Assembly: GCA_024275485.1 (NCBI GenBank)
Contig: JAJRZA010000067.1
Span: forward strand, 1 to 64,000
Source: Candidatus Krumholzibacteriota bacterium
GTDB taxonomy: Bacteria > Krumholzibacteriota > Krumholzibacteriia > LZORAL124-64-63
DNA: 64,000 bases
Reading direction: 5' to 3'
Part shown: piece after piece, positions 25,799 through 34,408 of the stretch
Layout: every line of letters begins with the position of its first letter
Numbering within the stretch: position 1 is the stretch's first letter
Notes under the pieces: generated by a model
What the model was told of the DNA's origin: nothing
What the model saw: the letters and a program-made list of their open reading frames with translations, nothing else
The model's database searches: none
Program-made: the position numbers and the translations under genes

Positions 25799-28290
25799 TA
25801 CGCCGTCACCTTGCTTTGGGTCAGCGACTGGATGATTCCGGTCACGGTGCGCACCCGGTCGCGCCAGGTGTGCTTGGCCTCGGCCTCGATCCGGGCATTG
25901 CGAGCAAGGGCAGCAGCAAGATCAGGATTTCGCCTCAAGCGTAGCAGAGCCAGAGCCAAAGCCGAGGTATCGCTGGCCGGCACCAACAATCCCGTCCGCT
26001 CGTGATCCAGGATTTCAGGTATTTGCCCAATGGCCGAAGCTATGATGGGCTTGCCGGCTGCCATATACTCGAATACCTTCAGGGGCGAAAAATAAAACTT
26101 CTCCAGATGCGGATAGGGCGCCACCACCGCGTCCATGGCTGACAAGGCCTCGGGCACGTCCTGGGGATCCACCGCCCCGCAAAACACCACTGAATCTTCC
26201 AGTCCCAGCCGTCGCGCACGATCAACCAGGTCCCCCTCCATACTCCGGTGGTCGCCAACGACCATCAAACGCAGGTTGGGATCGTCCTTGCGTGCCTCGG
26301 CCATGGCGTCCAGCAACAAATCAACTCCGTGCCACGGCCGCACCCGGCCCACAAACCCCAGAACATAACTATCGGCACGACCTCCGGTGGCTCTTTCGCG
26401 CCACAACCTGGACGGGGGAATCGGTCGAATGCGGTCGGTGTCCACGCCGTTGGGAAGAACGGTCACCCGGGCGGTGGGAGCCAAGTCCAGGATGTAGTCC
26501 TTGACTGCCTGGGAAACGGCCATCACATGGTCAGCGCTGGCAAACAGGTGGGTGGCGATTTCCAGGGCCAGGGTTTCCTGGATCAATCCACGATAGGCCT
26601 TGGCCTCTTCTACCAGCGGGGCGTTGACTTCCAGAACAAATGGCAGCCCGTGACGAGAAGCAAACTCCCAACCCGCAGTACCAAACAGAGAATATCGCTC
26701 GTAAACCGCAGCCATGGGTACGGTTCGGTGCAACTCGGCAAGCTGGGCTGCAAAGCCCGAGTTCAGGGAAAATTCCCAGTTTTCGCGAGCCGCCGCAGTT
26801 CCCAGGCTGGGCTCTGCCTGATCCGGGGCCAGAACATGGACCGGATAACCAGCAATGCCTCGCCGGGACTTGGCCAAGCGGCGCACCGCAGCCAAAGGAG
26901 GCACACTTTCGGCAGTCAAGGCGCCCAGAAACTCACGCATATGCACGGCCGCCCCTTTGGTGCCGCCAAAGGGAATCCCCCGATCGGTACAAACGTACAA
27001 CAAGCGCCTGGCCCGGGTCGTTTTCTCAATCGGGCTGGACGCTTCACCGGTCGAACCCAAGCCGTCAGTGCGGAACAGGTCATACAATTGGCCAACATTT
27101 TTCTGAATATCAAAGGCGGCTTCGGCTTTTTTTCGGCCCTGTTTGCTGATTTGTTGACGAAGCTCCCGTTGACTCAACATCTTTTCCAGGGCGTCCGCCA
27201 GTTCCTCTGGACTGTCGGGGTTCACCAGCAGGCCTTCTTGGTCGTGGGTTATGATTTCCGGTATACCTGAAAGTTGGGTGGAAACCGCTGGCAGGCCCGA
27301 GGCCAAAGACTCCAGCAAAACAGTGGGTAATGCATCCACGTTGTTGTCTGTTGCCACACAGCAGGGCAGGGCAAACACCGAGGATGTCCTCATCATGTCG
27401 CGCACCCGATCCACCTTCACCGGGCCAGTGAACTCAACCAGGCCCGTCAGTCCCAACTCGCGACACTCCTGATGCAGCGCCTGCTCCTGCACTCCCGCAC
27501 CGGCGATGGTGCAAATGAACTCAGTGCCTCGTTCGCGCAAAATGGTGCAAGCCTTCAACAGATCGGAAAAGCCTTTTTTGGGTACCAGGCGCCCGACAGC
27601 CAGAATCTGATTTTCCTGCCTTTGCTCGAAGGCAGGTGTTTGAAAGTTGCTTAAGTCGATACCATTATGAATGACCTTGATTTTAGTCGGATCCAACCCG
27701 GGCAATAGATTGATCAGGTGCCGACGGTTGAAATTGGTAACCGTCACCATGAAGTCCGAGTGTTCGATCAACTCTCCCAGGCAGGTTTCTTCGGGGGAGT
27801 AGACAAAAATATCCTTGGCGTGGGCGGTAAAACTGTAGGGAATTCCGGAAATCCGATGGGTCAAATGGGCCAACATGGCAGGCAATGTGGCAAAATGGGC
27901 GTGCAGACGGTCCAGGCCCAACTCGGCCGCACGACTGGCGATCCAGGCCGCGTGCCAAACCTTGTCCACTCTTTGAGGCTCGCCGTCGGCCAGGGCCCGG
28001 CATACCAGGTTCCAGATGCGGTCAGCATGAGGCGCGTGGGAGTCCCACTCCTTGGAAACCCAACCCGCCCATTTCTTGGTGTCCAGATCTTCAAGATAGT
28101 ATATCCGGGCCTTGAGCTGGGCCAGCTGGGGATGAAACTGGCCTTCGTTGGGTTTTTTGGCGGAAAAGACCACCACCTCGGCGCCTTGCCGTTCCAGTTC
28201 CAGAATTTCGTTCAGGACAAAGGTTTCCGACAGACGGGGAAACATCTTGGCGATATATCCCACTTTGAGGTTTTTCCCTTTGTCAATCAT
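25798..28290 (-). CDS. tandem double GT4 glycosyltransferase
   Basis: A protein of 830 residues made of two GT-B glycosyltransferases in one chain. The ATG at 28290 has GGAGG upstream and overlaps the previous gene by 8 bp. Domain 1 (about 1-405) has KVGYIAKMFPRLSETFVLNE, IHNGIDLSNF, AVGRLVPKKGFSDLL and the GT4 end motif ALPTVLLESLASGLPAVST. Domain 2 (about 420-830) has GGTKGAAVHMREFL, LPNGVDTDRIRP, FVGRVRPWHGVDLLLDAM and SPLKVFEYMAAGKPIIAS. The E-x(7)-E-like donor site is kept in both, as VLLESLASGLP and KVFEYMAAGKP. Each half can transfer a sugar. The fusion suggests two consecutive additions, possibly a repeating disaccharide (inference). Confidence 0.9.
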   Translation of the reverse strand: MIDKGKNLKVGYIAKMFPRLSETFVLNEILELERQGAEVVVFSAKKPNEGQFHPQLAQLKARIYYLEDLDTKKWAGWVSKEWDSHAPHADRIWNLVCRALADGEPQRVDKVWHAAWIASRAAELGLDRLHAHFATLPAMLAHLTHRISGIPYSFTAHAKDIFVYSPEETCLGELIEHSDFMVTVTNFNRRHLINLLPGLDPTKIKVIHNGIDLSNFQTPAFEQRQENQILAVGRLVPKKGFSDLLKACTILRERGTEFICTIAGAGVQEQALHQECRELGLTGLVEFTGPVKVDRVRDMMRTSSVFALPCCVATDNNVDALPTVLLESLASGLPAVSTQLSGIPEIITHDQEGLLVNPDSPEELADALEKMLSQRELRQQISKQGRKKAEAAFDIQKNVGQLYDLFRTDGLGSTGEASSPIEKTTRARRLLYVCTDRGIPFGGTKGAAVHMREFLGALTAESVPPLAAVRRLAKSRRGIAGYPVHVLAPDQAEPSLGTAAARENWEFSLNSGFAAQLAELHRTVPMAAVYERYSLFGTAGWEFASRHGLPFVLEVNAPLVEEAKAYRGLIQETLALEIATHLFASADHVMAVSQAVKDYILDLAPTARVTVLPNGVDTDRIRPIPPSRLWRERATGGRADSYVLGFVGRVRPWHGVDLLLDAMAEARKDDPNLRLMVVGDHRSMEGDLVDRARRLGLEDSVVFCGAVDPQDVPEALSAMDAVVAPYPHLEKFYFSPLKVFEYMAAGKPIIASAIGQIPEILDHERTGLLVPASDTSALALALLRLRRNPDLAAALARNARIEAEAKHTWRDRVRTVTGIIQSLTQSKVTA

Positions 28291-30277
28291 GTGTGACCTC
28301 CGTGGCTTCCCTGCTGACCTTGAGCAGATCGGTGCAGAACCGGGCAAAATTCTCGGCTCCCTGAAAATTGAAGACGCCTGTGGTTCGAGCTTGAAGCAAA
28401 GCATCATCCTTGGTGGCCAAGATGGCGGAAATGGTTTCGCCAAGGGTCTGAGGGTCCAGTCGGTCAGGATGCAGAAACCGGATGCAGCCCAACTCGGCAA
28501 GACGGGTGGCCCTTATCAGTTGCTCCTGCCGATGCATGACGCGGGGAATCATCAGAGCCCGCTGGGCATAGCGAAGAACCTGAGTGGCCGTGTTATAACC
28601 TGCTGTGCAAATAACCAGGTCGGCAGCGGCCATGTAGGGGCTGGAAGATTCCACGAAGCTCAAAACCTTGGCCCCGACTTTCCGTGCCTCAATCTCCAGG
28701 AGCGCGAGGGTTTCCTCCGGAACCAAGGGCCCCGGCAACACCGTGACCTCGACCTCGCAATTGATATGGCCGGCTGCCAAAGCAGCCAGCACGCCGCCGG
28801 CAACTTCTTCGACGGCACCATCTCCCCCACCGGTGGTTACCAGGATTTTCGGAATTTCATTTTGAAGGCCATCCACTTGGGGAACCTCAACCTGCTCAAC
28901 CACGTGACCGACAAAACAGGTCCGATCGGCCACGGCTGCAGGGAATCCATAGGAGACGACAGGATCATAGAAATCCTGGTCGCCATAGACCACGATGTGG
29001 TCGTAGAACTCTTGCAGCAACTGGTAGATGCCCTGGGATCGCCAGGTGGCTTTGACGACCGCAGGGTCATCGATAATGTCGCGCAGACCGATAACGGTCC
29101 GGCACTCGGGCAAATGATCACGCACCCAGGTCAGGGTGGGGCGCAGTTCGCCTTTCATGCCGGCGGGTGAATGATCAGCCAGCAAAACCTTGGGACGAAA
29201 ATCGCGAACAACCCGCAACAGCAAGTTGGACCTGATGGACAAAACGTCCTCATCGGAAACTCCCAACGAGCGGGATGAATACCTCTCCGAGGCCATTTTG
29301 CGCACTGCCGGCAACTTGACATAGTCTACCCCGGCAGGCAGCTGGAAGCGGTGGGCCATGGCCGATCCCGTCACCAGCATTATGGACAGGTCCGGTACAG
29401 TTTGGGCCAGGGATGTGGCCAGGTTGAGGCTGCGACGCAAATGCCCCAGGCCAAAAGTATCGTGAGAGTAAATCAGGAGTCGGGGGCCTCCGATTTCCTC
29501 GGCCAGATCAGTTGGAGCAGGGGAATATTCCAAACGTCGGGAAAGATCCCGCAACATGACCACGTACCCGGCATCCTTGCTTTTTATCGGTTCAATGGCA
29601 CCACTGAGCAGAATGTCCCCACCTTGGCTATCCAGGTGGGAAAAGGCAGGTAGAGCTATTCTTTCATTTCTGTCCACCAAGGTGTTCAACACATCCAGAA
29701 GATCCTGGGCGTCTTCCGGACTCGGGTGCAGAACTTCTTGCAACCTACGACCAACCAGGTTGCCCTCGGGAGTCCAAACCAGGGATTCGGCCGCCGGGTT
29801 GAGAAATTTCACGCGCAAATCGGAGTCAAGCTGCAAAACAGCCTCACCCAAACTGCCGATAAGGCCCGCCAGGGATTGTTCCTTTTCCCTGACCTCGATC
29901 ATTCGGTCGTACTCACGCAAAGCTGTGGCCAGGGTAGCGCGAACAGCTTGTTCGGCGAAGGGCTTGAGAATGTAGCCCACGGCCCCGGCCTGTTCGGTGC
30001 GTCGAATGGTTTCGTCGTCGGCAAAAGCGGTGGCGAACACAATAGCGCTGCCGTGGCGCCTGACAATTTCCCTGGCAGCGTCAACGCCATCCTGCTGACC
30101 GCGAAGATGGATATCCATGAGAACCAGGTCCGGACGCTCTGCCGCAGCCATTTCCCAAGCCTCTTCGGCGCTGGCAGCCAATCCGACAACGCGGTGGCCC
30201 ATTTTTTCAATGATTTGACGAAGGTGTAGGCGTACTACTGATTCGTCTTCAACAATGAGGATTTTCCGGCCGCTCAT
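28283..30277 (-). CDS. response regulator fused to glycosyltransferase (REC-PAS-GT28/COG4671)
   Basis: A protein of 664 residues with an unusual architecture. Residues 1-120 are an intact receiver: acidic pair E10/D11, phospho-acceptor Asp 55 in LVLMDIHLRG, Thr 83 and Lys 105 in GYILKPF. About 130-250 is a PAS domain (EAVLQLDSDLRVKFLNPAAE, GYVVMLRDLSRR). About 265-660 is a GT-B domain of the MurG/COG4671 type, with SHDTFGLGHLRRSLNLA at its start and a C-terminal donor-site segment CTAGYNTATQVLRYA...RQEQLIRA. The receiver resembles that of the NtrC-type regulator next door. I infer that phosphorylation by the island's kinase tunes glycosyl transfer directly. It is the first gene of the long operon behind a sigma-54-like promoter. 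Confidence 0.88.
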   Translation of the reverse strand: MSGRKILIVEDESVVRLHLRQIIEKMGHRVVGLAASAEEAWEMAAAERPDLVLMDIHLRGQQDGVDAAREIVRRHGSAIVFATAFADDETIRRTEQAGAVGYILKPFAEQAVRATLATALREYDRMIEVREKEQSLAGLIGSLGEAVLQLDSDLRVKFLNPAAESLVWTPEGNLVGRRLQEVLHPSPEDAQDLLDVLNTLVDRNERIALPAFSHLDSQGGDILLSGAIEPIKSKDAGYVVMLRDLSRRLEYSPAPTDLAEEIGGPRLLIYSHDTFGLGHLRRSLNLATSLAQTVPDLSIMLVTGSAMAHRFQLPAGVDYVKLPAVRKMASERYSSRSLGVSDEDVLSIRSNLLLRVVRDFRPKVLLADHSPAGMKGELRPTLTWVRDHLPECRTVIGLRDIIDDPAVVKATWRSQGIYQLLQEFYDHIVVYGDQDFYDPVVSYGFPAAVADRTCFVGHVVEQVEVPQVDGLQNEIPKILVTTGGGDGAVEEVAGGVLAALAAGHINCEVEVTVLPGPLVPEETLALLEIEARKVGAKVLSFVESSSPYMAAADLVICTAGYNTATQVLRYAQRALMIPRVMHRQEQLIRATRLAELGCIRFLHPDRLDPQTLGETISAILATKDDALLQARTTGVFNFQGAENFARFCTDLLKVSREATEVTHD

Positions 30278-30343
30278 GGGTATCCGCCAGGTTTACGAAA
30301 GTTGTCCACAGGATTACTGAAATGTTTATTGCATGGGATTTCC

Positions 30344-30359
30344 TACAAGAAAGATGCCA
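30344..30359 (-). promoter_or_regulatory. sigma-54-like promoter of the glycan operon
   Basis: On the minus strand TGGCATCTTTCTTGTA resembles TGGCACGN4TTGCW, with the GG element correctly spaced. The -12 element is GT instead of GC, so the match is imperfect. The predicted start is near 30332, about 55 bases before the start codon. Repeats for an activator lie about 93 bp upstream. Confidence 0.4.
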
Positions 30360-30442
30360 AAGATCATCTTTTTTTAATTAAGGAAATTTAAACAAGTTAC
30401 AAATTCGGTTTGCTTTTTGAAACGGTTTTGGTGATACAACCA

Positions 30443-30460
30443 TGTCTCAAAACTGTCTCA
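30443..30460 (-). promoter_or_regulatory. TGAGACA direct-repeat activator site (glycan operon)
   Basis: Two TGAGACA copies on the minus strand, 11 bases apart start to start (one helical turn). They are placed and oriented toward the promoter like the repeats at 34231-34258. I infer a binding site for the NtrC-type regulator encoded at 30496-31881. Confidence 0.5.
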
Positions 30461-30495
30461 GGCGGACACCAGGCCAGAAAGCTTTCCGAAAAGAA

Positions 30496-31881
30496 TCAGA
30501 ACGACTCAGGATCCAATTTCAGCTGGGCAAATCGGCGGTACAAAGTCGCCCTGCTGATGCCCAGCAAGCGGGCCGCGGCCGCCCGATTGCCCTGGCATTG
30601 GGCCAAGGCTGCCTGGATCTGGGCCTTTTCATCCTGTTGACCACCGAACATCATTCCACTTTCCAAGGGCTGGATTTCCGGCGGTAGATGATCCAAATGA
30701 AGAGTGCCCTTTCGGCAGGCCAGCACCCCATGCTCAATGACGTGGCGCAGTTCTCGAACGTTGCCCGGCCAAGAGTAGGCGGCAAATCGCAACTGAACCG
30801 CCTCGGAGATATCTTTGACTTCAAGGCCAGCTTGGGCCGAGGCTGCAGCCAGAAATTTGCGGGCCAGCAGAATGATATCATCACCTCGCTGCCGCAAGGG
30901 TGCAATACCCACCCGGACGGCGCGTAGGCGGTAGAGCAAGTCTGCACGAAATTTTCCCGAAATGACTTCGGCGGCCAGATCTCGCTGGGTTGCTGAAATC
31001 ACCCGAACATCCACCTGGCGGTCCAGGGTTTCTCCTACACGCTGTAAGACACCATCATCCAGCACCCGCAGCAGGGCCTGCTGGGCTGAGGCGGAAATAT
31101 CCGCCACCTCATCTAGGAAAAGCGTGCCGCCATTGGCCGCTTCGAAAAAGCCCTTCTGATCGGCCACAGCTCCGGTGAAGGTGCCTCTCTTGTGGCCGAA
31201 TATCTGGCTGCCCAAAAGGGACTCGGTTAAGCCAGCGCAGTTTACGGCAATAAACGGCCCCTGAGCCCGCTGGCTTTCGGCATGAAGGGCCCTTGCTGCA
31301 AGTTCCTTGCCCGAACCGGTCTCACCCTCAATGAGAATGGTCCAATTCAGAGGCGCCACATCGGCGATGCGGTCGAACAGGCTTTGCATGATGGGTGACT
31401 CACCCACCATGCCATGAAATCCACTGGAAGTTCGTGAAGTCCGTGTTGAACCTGCAATTGGCAGCATCGGCTTACCGCCAGCAGCGGCAAGACGCCTGAT
31501 CAAGCCCTTGGCCGTTGATAAGACCGCCCTGACCTCGTTGCGGCTATATGGTTTAACGATATATCCCACCGCCCCCACTGTTTCGGTGAGTTGCACGGTG
31601 ACTTCATCGGCATAGGCGGTAAGGAAAACGATGGCCGGTCCGTAGCTGGCATTCAAAAGATGGGCTGTTTCAATTCCGTTGGTCCCACCCTGCAGTTCGA
31701 TATCCATCAAAACCAATTCTGGCTTTTGTTCTTCAGCCAGGGCCAGGGCCTCAATTGAAGAGGAGGCTCCACCTACAACCTCAAAGCCCAGCCCGGTGAG
31801 CATTCGGCACAAATGCAATTGCACAATGGCCTCATCCTCGACCACCATCACCCGGACTTTTTCGGTAGGTTGACCGTTCAT
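30496..31881 (-). CDS. NtrC-family sigma-54-dependent response regulator
   Basis: A protein of 461 residues with receiver, AAA+ and Fis-type HTH domains. The receiver (9-125) has Asp 60 in LVLMDIELQGG and Lys 110 in GYIVKPYS. The AAA+ domain (about 155-395) has Walker A GETGSGKE at 186-193, a GTFTGA loop at 233-238 (the common form is GAFTGA) and Walker B GTLFLDEVAD at 252-261. The last 40 residues form a Fis helix-turn-helix (NRAAAARLLGISRATLYRRF). It activates sigma-54 promoters when phosphorylated. Its start overlaps the sensor kinase stop by 4 bp, so the two are a pair. Candidate targets are the promoters at 30344-30359 and 34341-34356. Confidence 0.95.
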   Translation of the reverse strand: MNGQPTEKVRVMVVEDEAIVQLHLCRMLTGLGFEVVGGASSSIEALALAEEQKPELVLMDIELQGGTNGIETAHLLNASYGPAIVFLTAYADEVTVQLTETVGAVGYIVKPYSRNEVRAVLSTAKGLIRRLAAAGGKPMLPIAGSTRTSRTSSGFHGMVGESPIMQSLFDRIADVAPLNWTILIEGETGSGKELAARALHAESQRAQGPFIAVNCAGLTESLLGSQIFGHKRGTFTGAVADQKGFFEAANGGTLFLDEVADISASAQQALLRVLDDGVLQRVGETLDRQVDVRVISATQRDLAAEVISGKFRADLLYRLRAVRVGIAPLRQRGDDIILLARKFLAAASAQAGLEVKDISEAVQLRFAAYSWPGNVRELRHVIEHGVLACRKGTLHLDHLPPEIQPLESGMMFGGQQDEKAQIQAALAQCQGNRAAAARLLGISRATLYRRFAQLKLDPESF

Positions 31882-34145
31882 GAAGCCTCTTCCTCGGCAA
31901 ACTCAATGCGGAACAAGGTCCCCTGGGGACTGGTTACGGTCAGGGTGCCATGCAGTTGATCGACAAGAGCTTCCACCAGGCTCATTCCCAGAGAATCGGA
32001 GGCTGACCGGTTTTCATCCTCTATAAGCCCCATGCCATCGTCTTCAACAGTGAGAACGAAAGATCCGTTTTTGGTGGTGAACCCCACTTTGACTACTCCC
32101 GGTTCGTCGGGAGCGAAGGCGTGTTTGATGGCGTTGGTCACCAACTCGTTGATGATCAATCCGCAGGTCAAGGCTGTGTCAATGCCCAGCAGTAGGTTGT
32201 CCACGTCGGTCTCAATGGCCACTGGCGAGGGATGTCCATTGTGGAAACTGAAAAGGGATCCGGCCAGTTGCTCCAGGTACACCCCGAAATCGATCCGATC
32301 AAGGGTCGTAGACCCATACAATTGCTGATGAATCAAGGCCATGGAACGAATCCGAGCCTGGCTGTCGGCATACACCGCCTGAGCCTCAGGATCGTCAATA
32401 CAGTCGGCCTGAAGGGCAAGCAGACTTGATATTACCTGCAAATTGTTTTTGACCCGGTGGTGCACCTCGAGCAAAAGCAGTTCTTTTTCCGCCAGTGAAC
32501 GGCGCAGTTGCTCTTCCATGTCCAGACGATCACTAAGATCCTGGGCAATCCAAACATAACCGCCGGCCGCCGCTTGCCCCATTCTTAACGAAGCTCCGGA
32601 GAATGAGACAGGAACCTCCTGGCCATCCAGGCCTTGAACGGTGGCCTCACCCTGGCAAATAAGGGTATCTTGCGGCAAAAGCGAAGCCCCTGCGGCTGGA
32701 CTGCAAAAAGCGGTCAGGGGTTTCCCCTGGATTTGATCGCTGGATAATCGGGTCAGTGAACAGGCCGCCTGGTTGACACTCAACACCGTCCCCTGTTTAT
32801 CCAGCACAAACAGTGCTCCGGCCATGGATTCGAAAATATCATCCAGGTTGGCAATAGATACCGTGGTGGACTCAAGTTCAGCTGCCATCTTGTTGATGGT
32901 TCGAGCCAAGGTGCCCAGTTCATCGGTACCGGTTGTGGGCACCCGAGTATCCAGCTGGCCCCGGCCGATTTTTTCCGCCGCTACGGACAACTGCAACAAG
33001 GGCGTGGAAATGGATCGCCAAACCCAATAACCCAGTGCCAGGGCGCAGACAAAGGCCACAAAACCAGCTACCAATAAGGATTTTGCCATGGTTGCGGCCT
33101 GGGTGGACAACTGGCCTACTTCAACGGCCAACCGCTCTTCCGCATCCAGAACATAGGCCTGGATCAAGGGCTTCATTTCGTCCATGAGCAGGGGGTCCAG
33201 CTTATTGTCAAACATTGCTTTGGCAGCTTGGGTATCTGTTTGGATCAAAGCCAAAAATTGGCTACTGAGAGACTCCAGTTCCTGGAGATTTTCCAAAAAG
33301 GGGACAAGCCAAAAAGCCTCGTCCAAACCCCGGGATCCGGCCCTGTTTACATCCGTTGTCTCACGAAATGCATCCAGGGCATCGATCAAATCCTCCAGGC
33401 TTTCGGAATAGAGGGCTAAAGGATCGGCAAGTTCACCATCGAGGGCAACCAAGGGCTCCTGGTTGCCAGAAACCAGGTGTCGCGCAGCATTGCCACAATC
33501 CGAAACCAGGATCATGATCTGGGTCGCACTACTGATCCGGTTGAGTTCCACCTTGGCTCCCGGGCTGCGCATGGCCTTGTCAAGCAGGATGGTGATCCCG
33601 GAAATAGCCAAGGTATCCGGGGCCGTACCGTCCACAGCTACTTCGGTGACAACCCCTTTGACTTTGTCGCTACTTTTCAAATTCCGGGCACGGATTTTCC
33701 GGGCACGCCATCCCCCGTCAGGTGTAATTTCGCAGCTGATCTCAAGGCGATCACCCGGCAGGACACTCTCAAGTCCAGGCACATCCACATCCCTGAATTC
33801 GGAATTTTCATCAATGCTGATGGGCACCCCGTACATTTGCAGGGTGCTGTTGGCAATGGAAACTTTTTCAACTGTTCCCCGCAATTTGGGTCGTCTAGAT
33901 CCTCCCAGGACCTGAATCTCCATGGCTATCCAGGTAAAGTTGTCCCCCGCTTCCACTTCCACTTCCAAAGCCCTCCCAACCGAACGGTCATGTTCCAGCC
34001 TTGCCAGGGAGATACTGGTCAAGTCGGTAACCTTGTTTTGAATGTTGCGACTGCTGTAAAGTGCCAACAAAGCTAGGGCCGCCATGACCAAGGTCATGGC
34101 GGAAAAGGCCATTAGGATGCGGATTCTGAGACTCATTTTTTCCAA
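31878..34145 (-). CDS. HisKA_2 sensor histidine kinase with periplasmic DUF5666-like domain
   Basis: A protein of 755 residues. The first membrane helix is at about 12-30 and the second at 356-376. The periplasmic part between them holds, at about 60-192, a DUF5666-like region (RRPKLRGTVEKV, LKSSDKVKGVVTEV, APDTLAISGITILLDK). This region is closely similar to that of the barrel encoded at 18249-20084. The rest of the periplasmic part is helical, like chemoreceptor sensor bundles. Inside are HAMP (377-430), PAS (about 435-540), a HisKA_2 dimerisation domain with EVHHRVKNNLQVISSLLALQ (phospho-His about 562/563) and HATPase_c (INELVTNAIKHAF). HisKA_2 kinases usually pair with receivers like both of those downstream. 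An ATG at 34136 is an alternative start. Confidence 0.93.
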   Translation of the reverse strand: MEKMSLRIRILMAFSAMTLVMAALALLALYSSRNIQNKVTDLTSISLARLEHDRSVGRALEVEVEAGDNFTWIAMEIQVLGGSRRPKLRGTVEKVSIANSTLQMYGVPISIDENSEFRDVDVPGLESVLPGDRLEISCEITPDGGWRARKIRARNLKSSDKVKGVVTEVAVDGTAPDTLAISGITILLDKAMRSPGAKVELNRISSATQIMILVSDCGNAARHLVSGNQEPLVALDGELADPLALYSESLEDLIDALDAFRETTDVNRAGSRGLDEAFWLVPFLENLQELESLSSQFLALIQTDTQAAKAMFDNKLDPLLMDEMKPLIQAYVLDAEERLAVEVGQLSTQAATMAKSLLVAGFVAFVCALALGYWVWRSISTPLLQLSVAAEKIGRGQLDTRVPTTGTDELGTLARTINKMAAELESTTVSIANLDDIFESMAGALFVLDKQGTVLSVNQAACSLTRLSSDQIQGKPLTAFCSPAAGASLLPQDTLICQGEATVQGLDGQEVPVSFSGASLRMGQAAAGGYVWIAQDLSDRLDMEEQLRRSLAEKELLLLEVHHRVKNNLQVISSLLALQADCIDDPEAQAVYADSQARIRSMALIHQQLYGSTTLDRIDFGVYLEQLAGSLFSFHNGHPSPVAIETDVDNLLLGIDTALTCGLIINELVTNAIKHAFAPDEPGVVKVGFTTKNGSFVLTVEDDGMGLIEDENRSASDSLGMSLVEALVDQLHGTLTVTSPQGTLFRIEFAEEEAS

Positions 34146-34230
34146 TCAGGATTTGCAGGACAAAAAATATCCCAGTAAAATCTACAACAATTCCCTTTAA
34201 TTGGCTATGAATGTTCGATTGCTTTTCCCC

Positions 34231-34258
34231 TGAGACATTCGAGACATGGCTGAGACAT
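34231..34258 (+). promoter_or_regulatory. TGAGACAT direct-repeat activator site (lipoprotein promoter)
   Basis: Three copies of (T/C)GAGACAT starting at 34231, 34240 and 34251, so the outer two are 20 bases apart (two turns). Their centre is about 98 bp upstream of the sigma-54 -24 element. They also lie just upstream of the sensor kinase gene, which would allow autoregulation. The same word occurs before the glycan operon. Confidence 0.5.
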
Positions 34259-34340
34259 CCAACTGTGCCAAATCTCGGCTTGCCCAGAGGCCAGGGCCCT
34301 AACCTCCTTAAAATATGCATATATATGATATGACGACTTG

Positions 34341-34356
34341 CGGCACAAAGATTGCA
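34341..34356 (+). promoter_or_regulatory. sigma-54 promoter of beta-propeller lipoprotein gene
   Basis: CGGCACAAAGATTGCA matches TGGCACGN4TTGCW at nearly every defined position, with GG and GC exactly 12 bases apart. The predicted start is near 34367, 42 bases before the ATG. An AT-rich tract (34308-34332) between repeats and promoter would favour bending. Confidence 0.72.
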
Positions 34357-34408
34357 CACTATTCTTGTCCAAATTAACATATCGCTTATTTCCTTCCCGA
34401 GGTTTGCC

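Noticed and set aside
30352..30375. Plus-strand hairpin AAGATG/CATCTT followed by a T-run as a terminator
   Set aside because: No plus-strand gene is nearby, the stem is short and AT-rich, and it overlaps the promoter-like element of the glycan operon.
34253..34270. Second sigma-54 promoter for the sensor kinase on the minus strand (TGGCAC at 34270-34265)
   Set aside because: Only the -24 half is present; the base pair expected at -12 is TG, not GC.
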